Positions 61,505-64,000 of a stretch of 64,000 nucleotides of DNA are shown piece by piece. Location: assembly GCA_001316125.1 (NCBI GenBank), contig BBCS01000002.1, positions 186,001 through 250,000 of the forward strand. The letters run 5' to 3'. The position numbers were made by a program, and so were the translations under genes. The notes under the pieces were generated by a model, which made no database searches, was not told the DNA's origin, and saw only the letters and a program-made list of their open reading frames with translations. Each line of letters opens with the position of its first letter. Position 1 is the first letter of the stretch. The stretch comes from Vulcanisaeta distributa JCM 11213 (GTDB lineage: Archaea > Thermoproteota > Thermoprotei > Thermoproteales > Thermocladiaceae).

Positions 61505-62933
61505 ATGAGCATGAGAGTTCTACTTGCCGTCCCGCCGGGTATTGATAAGTTAGAACTGTATAAAGTACTTGGTCTGAAAGCACCGCCACTTGGCCTTGCC
61601 TGGATTGCGGCAGTGCTTGAGAGGGCTGGCCATAAGGTTAGGATAATTGATTCACCGACCGAGGGCATTGACCTAAGGACATTCATGGGTGAGGTTAAGT
61701 CCTGGCAGCCGGACGTTGTTGGCATAACTGCAATAACGCCAACAATCTATAAAGCCTATGAAACGGCTAAGGCGATTAAGGAGTATGATAAGGACCTGCC
61801 TGTAATAATGGGTGGTCCGCATGTAACGTTCATGTATGAGGAAGCATTGAGCAATAACGTTGACGTTGTTGTTAGGGGTGAGGGTGAATACACGACGCTT
61901 GAGCTCATAAATACGATGGAGAAGTATGGGATGGACCCAGCTCACCTAAAGTCTATAAGGGGGGGTTGGTGTTTAAGGACGGTGATCAGGTAATTAAGAC
62001 CCCCGATAGGCCTCCAATTAAGAACCTGGATGAGTTACCACCACCAGCCCGCCACCTACTGCCCATGGATAAGTACACACTGTTTAGTAAGCCGATTAGG
62101 ATAGTCCATGTTATGGCGAGTAGGGGGGGTGCCCATACGGTTGTTCCTTCTGTTCCACGTCATACTTCTGGGGGGGCAGGATGATTAGGTATAGGTCTGC
62201 TAAGGCCGTGGCTGATGAGATTGAGGATGCCGTGAATACGTATAAGACGAACATAATCGTATTCACCGATGATGAGTTCACACTCGGTAGGAGGTTCGTG
62301 TATGATTTCCTCAGGGAGCTTGAGGAGAGGAGGCTTGACATAAACTTCTCCTGCGGTTCCAGGGTCGACACAATAGATAGGGAGATGATGCTTGCACTGA
62401 AGAATCATGGATGCACAGCCCTATACTTCGGTGTTGAGTCGGGGGGGAGTCAGGACACGATTAATAAGATTGGTAAGAGGATAACCCTTGAGCAAGCCAT
62501 TAGAGTATTCCAGTGGGCTAAGGAGATTAAGATAGACCACGTGGGCTCCTTCGTGATAGGCTTCCCATGGGAGTCAATAGACGACATGAAGAACACCGTA
62601 AAGTTCGCAATGAAGCTAAACCCAACATATGCCCAATTCACGGTAGCCACGCCATACCCAGGCACACCACTTTACTACCAGGCGCTCAGTGATAACCTCA
62701 TTGAGGATTGGAATTGGGAACATTGGACAACGCTTAAGGCCGTCATGAGGGGCTACAGGTTCACCAAGGAGCAGGCCCAGAGGATGCTTCAGTGGGCCTA
62801 CGTGAAGTACTACAGTAGGCTTGGCTTCCTAATCCATGAGTTGGTACATGGTAGGTTAGGTACAATAATGTCTGCGATAAAGAACTCCCTGGTTCCCTGG
62901 TTCACGGAGAAACTACTTAGGCGTGGTGAGTAA
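61505..62933 (+). CDS. B12-binding-domain radical SAM enzyme (frameshifted)
   Basis: About 475 residues. The N-terminal cobalamin-binding-like domain shows PPLGLAWIAAVLERAGHKVR, VVGITAITPTIYKAYETAK and VIMGGPHVTFMYEEAL; the radical SAM core has SRGCPYGCSFCSTSYFWGG (C-x3-C-x2-C, after restoring a frame near 62125), VFTDDEFTLGRRFVYDFL, FSCGSRVDTIDREMM and GCTALYFGVESGGSQDTI; the C-terminus FTKEQAQRMLQWAYVKYYSR is typical of the HpnP/GDGT ring synthase-like group. Breaks lie near 61965 and 62125. An SD-like GAGGTG precedes the ATG at 61505, 4 nt after the upstream stop. A lipid-modifying role is possible but not demonstrated. Confidence 0.78.
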
Positions 62934-63604
62934 TTAAGCGTGGTGCTGAGTATCTCCCTCAAAATCAATAGGCTTCTTCTACCTGGCAATGTGGCATCAA
63001 TGAAGGAGTCCCTATCTAGGTTCACGCCCCCCCATTTACTGATTATCCTCAGTACATTATCAAGGTCATCACTAAACGACCCATTCTCGACATAACTATG
63101 CACCATATTCAATGCGCTATACACGGTGTCGAGGCCGTAAACCCTGGACAGCCACATGATTATGTCGGGTATGTTTAGCACGACTATGTTCTTATCGCTT
63201 AATCTAATGATTAATCTCATGTATAGCGTTGTGACGTTATTCACGGTGACGCACTGAACCTTACTACAGTCGCTGTCACTCACGATAAAGTTCTCATGAA
63301 CCTTAATGCTGCCGGTCCCAAACTCAAGAACTAATGATGCGCTTAATTTGCCAAGCCTAAAAATCTCTATCTCATTACCAATCCTCTCCACAATCCTCCT
63401 CATGCGCCTAAAGAACTTATAAACATCATTCCTATCACAATTCCTTGCAGTAAGTGGTGTTGTGGCCAAGACGGGCAAGTCCATGCAGTTAAGGCCGAGG
63501 TTCTCGCATAATTCAGTCCTTTTATAAAGTATGAATAGTATTAGGTGTAGTGTGTCTAGGTATTTAATTGGGCATTCATTAATTGGGACTTCCCTAAAAT
63601 CCAT
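62810..63604 (-). CDS. Protein of unknown function (3' end uncertain)
   Basis: The frame encodes up to 264 residues starting MDFREVPINECPIKYLD. It is a mixed alpha/beta protein with six cysteines in the first half (including CENLGLNCMDL and DSDCSKVQC), no membrane segment and no motif I recognise. As written its last 120 nt run antisense into the radical SAM gene; an adjacent frame would end at DFEGDTQHHA and a TAA just beyond the radical SAM stop, so the true end is probably near 62936 with a one-base error near 62970. The G7 tract at 63029 gives KWGGVN. Confidence 0.45.
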   Translation of the reverse strand: MDFREVPINECPIKYLDTLHLILFILYKRTELCENLGLNCMDLPVLATTPLTARNCDRNDVYKFFRRMRRIVERIGNEIEIFRLGKLSASLVLEFGTGSIKVHENFIVSDSDCSKVQCVTVNNVTTLYMRLIIRLSDKNIVVLNIPDIIMWLSRVYGLDTVYSALNMVHSYVENGSFSDDLDNVLRIISKWGGVNLDRDSFIDATLPGRRSLLILREILSTTLNYSPRLSSFSVNQGTREFFIADIIVPNLPCTNSWIRKPSLL

Positions 63605-63679
63605 AAATATACCACCAATTTACTGATTGTTCACTTAAAAATCTATTGATCTACACAGGCGTAGATTTATACACGTAAA

Positions 63680-64000
63680 TTACTGCTTCTTAGCCGCAGC
63701 CTTCTTCTCAGTCTTCCTCTTCTTCATCTCCTCACGTATCTTCTTAGCCTCCTCCTTCGGCATATTCCTAAGCCTTATATAAAGCGGCTCAACCCTCTCG
63801 CCCACGTTGGGGTCGTCATAGACGTGGGCCTCAATGACACTCCTGTGCCTACCATACTCAGTGAGAACCCTCACAACATACACCTGCTTAACATCAACAC
63901 CCATGGCCTTCGCAATCTCCTCACGCAGTTGAACCCTACTTGGTGTTGGTAAGCCCACGTGCCAAGTCTCGGCAGTAACTTCCTTACGGCCGATAACCTT
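63680..64000 (-). CDS. rps24e: 30S ribosomal protein S24e (5' end beyond the window)
   Basis: The last 107 codons are present, running off the right edge: IGRKEVTAETWHVGLPTPSR, EIAKAMGVDVKQVYVVRVLT, EYGRHRSVIEAHVYDD and a lysine-rich tail (MKKRKTEKKAAAKK). These are conserved features of archaeal and eukaryotic S24e, a small-subunit protein. No frameshift and no G7 tract occur in this stretch. Downstream 60 nt contain T-rich stretches that may terminate transcription before the unknown gene at 63604. Confidence 0.95.
   Translation of the reverse strand, partial: KVIGRKEVTAETWHVGLPTPSRVQLREEIAKAMGVDVKQVYVVRVLTEYGRHRSVIEAHVYDDPNVGERVEPLYIRLRNMPKEEAKKIREEMKKRKTEKKAAAKKQ

Noticed and set aside
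1..64000. Insertion sequences, prophage, tRNA or rRNA genes
   Set aside because: No transposase, integrase, terminal repeats of an IS, tRNA cloverleaf or rRNA segment was found on either strand.

Overview
The window looks like a chromosomal segment from a hyperthermophilic crenarchaeote (Thermoproteota), most likely of the Thermoproteales (Vulcanisaeta/Caldivirga type). The support is an archaeal ribosomal protein S24e gene, a MoxR/DUF58/DUF4129/DUF4350 locus, an EtfBA-FixCX locus, a type IV pilin-like N-terminus, DUF3782 coiled-coil proteins, a probable C/D box sRNA, and A/T-rich TATA elements about 20-30 nt ahead of several start codons. Genus placement is inference. There are no transposases, integrases, CRISPR arrays, tRNAs or rRNAs that I can support.

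Layout. 1-1.5 kb: 5' end of an acryloyl-CoA reductase-like dehydrogenase, thiM, and the remnant of a nuclease-fold gene. 1.5-9.15 kb (minus strand): a nine-gene operon DUF1616/wHTH - unknown - small membrane protein - DUF4129 - DUF4350 - MoxR ATPase - membrane protein - DUF58 - P-loop kinase, probably an envelope or protein-maturation system. 9.4-44 kb (plus strand): a very large surface-glycan island with about 17 glycosyltransferases (GT2 and GT4), a Wzx-like flippase, two FkbM methyltransferases, two thymidylate-kinase-like proteins, a Gfo/Idh/MocA oxidoreductase, a neutral-ceramidase-like hydrolase, an alkaline-phosphatase-superfamily enzyme, a large polytopic membrane protein, a Tat-exported beta-helix protein and a pilin-like protein. 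Genes overlap or abut through most of it, so it is probably read as a few long transcripts. 44-53 kb: small membrane/coiled-coil proteins, a DUF3782 protein, a MacB-like ABC system with a secreted accessory protein, an AAA ATPase and an AbrB-type regulator. 53.4-56.1 kb: coaBC and an MHS-type transporter. 56.2-59.7 kb (minus): fixC-fixX-etfB-etfA, an electron-transfer chain from acyl-CoA-type dehydrogenases to quinone. 60-63 kb: a SPASM radical SAM enzyme and a B12-binding radical SAM enzyme; then an unknown gene and the S24e gene running off the end.

Two sequence-level properties dominate. First, many genes, including conserved housekeeping ones (thiM, coaBC, etfA, etfB, fixC), are split by single-base shifts, mostly in short homopolymers. 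Almost certainly these are sequencing or consensus errors, so I annotate joined genes and note the breaks. Second, there are roughly 120 G or C tracts (hand count, approximate) that are nearly all exactly 7 nt long, on both strands and also between genes. Where I can compare with well-known families (FixC, EtfA, EtfB, CoaBC, GT4), each tract corresponds to one extra glycine relative to the family, as if G4 had become G7. This is the most unusual signal in the window and needs raw-read checking before any protein sequence here is trusted.
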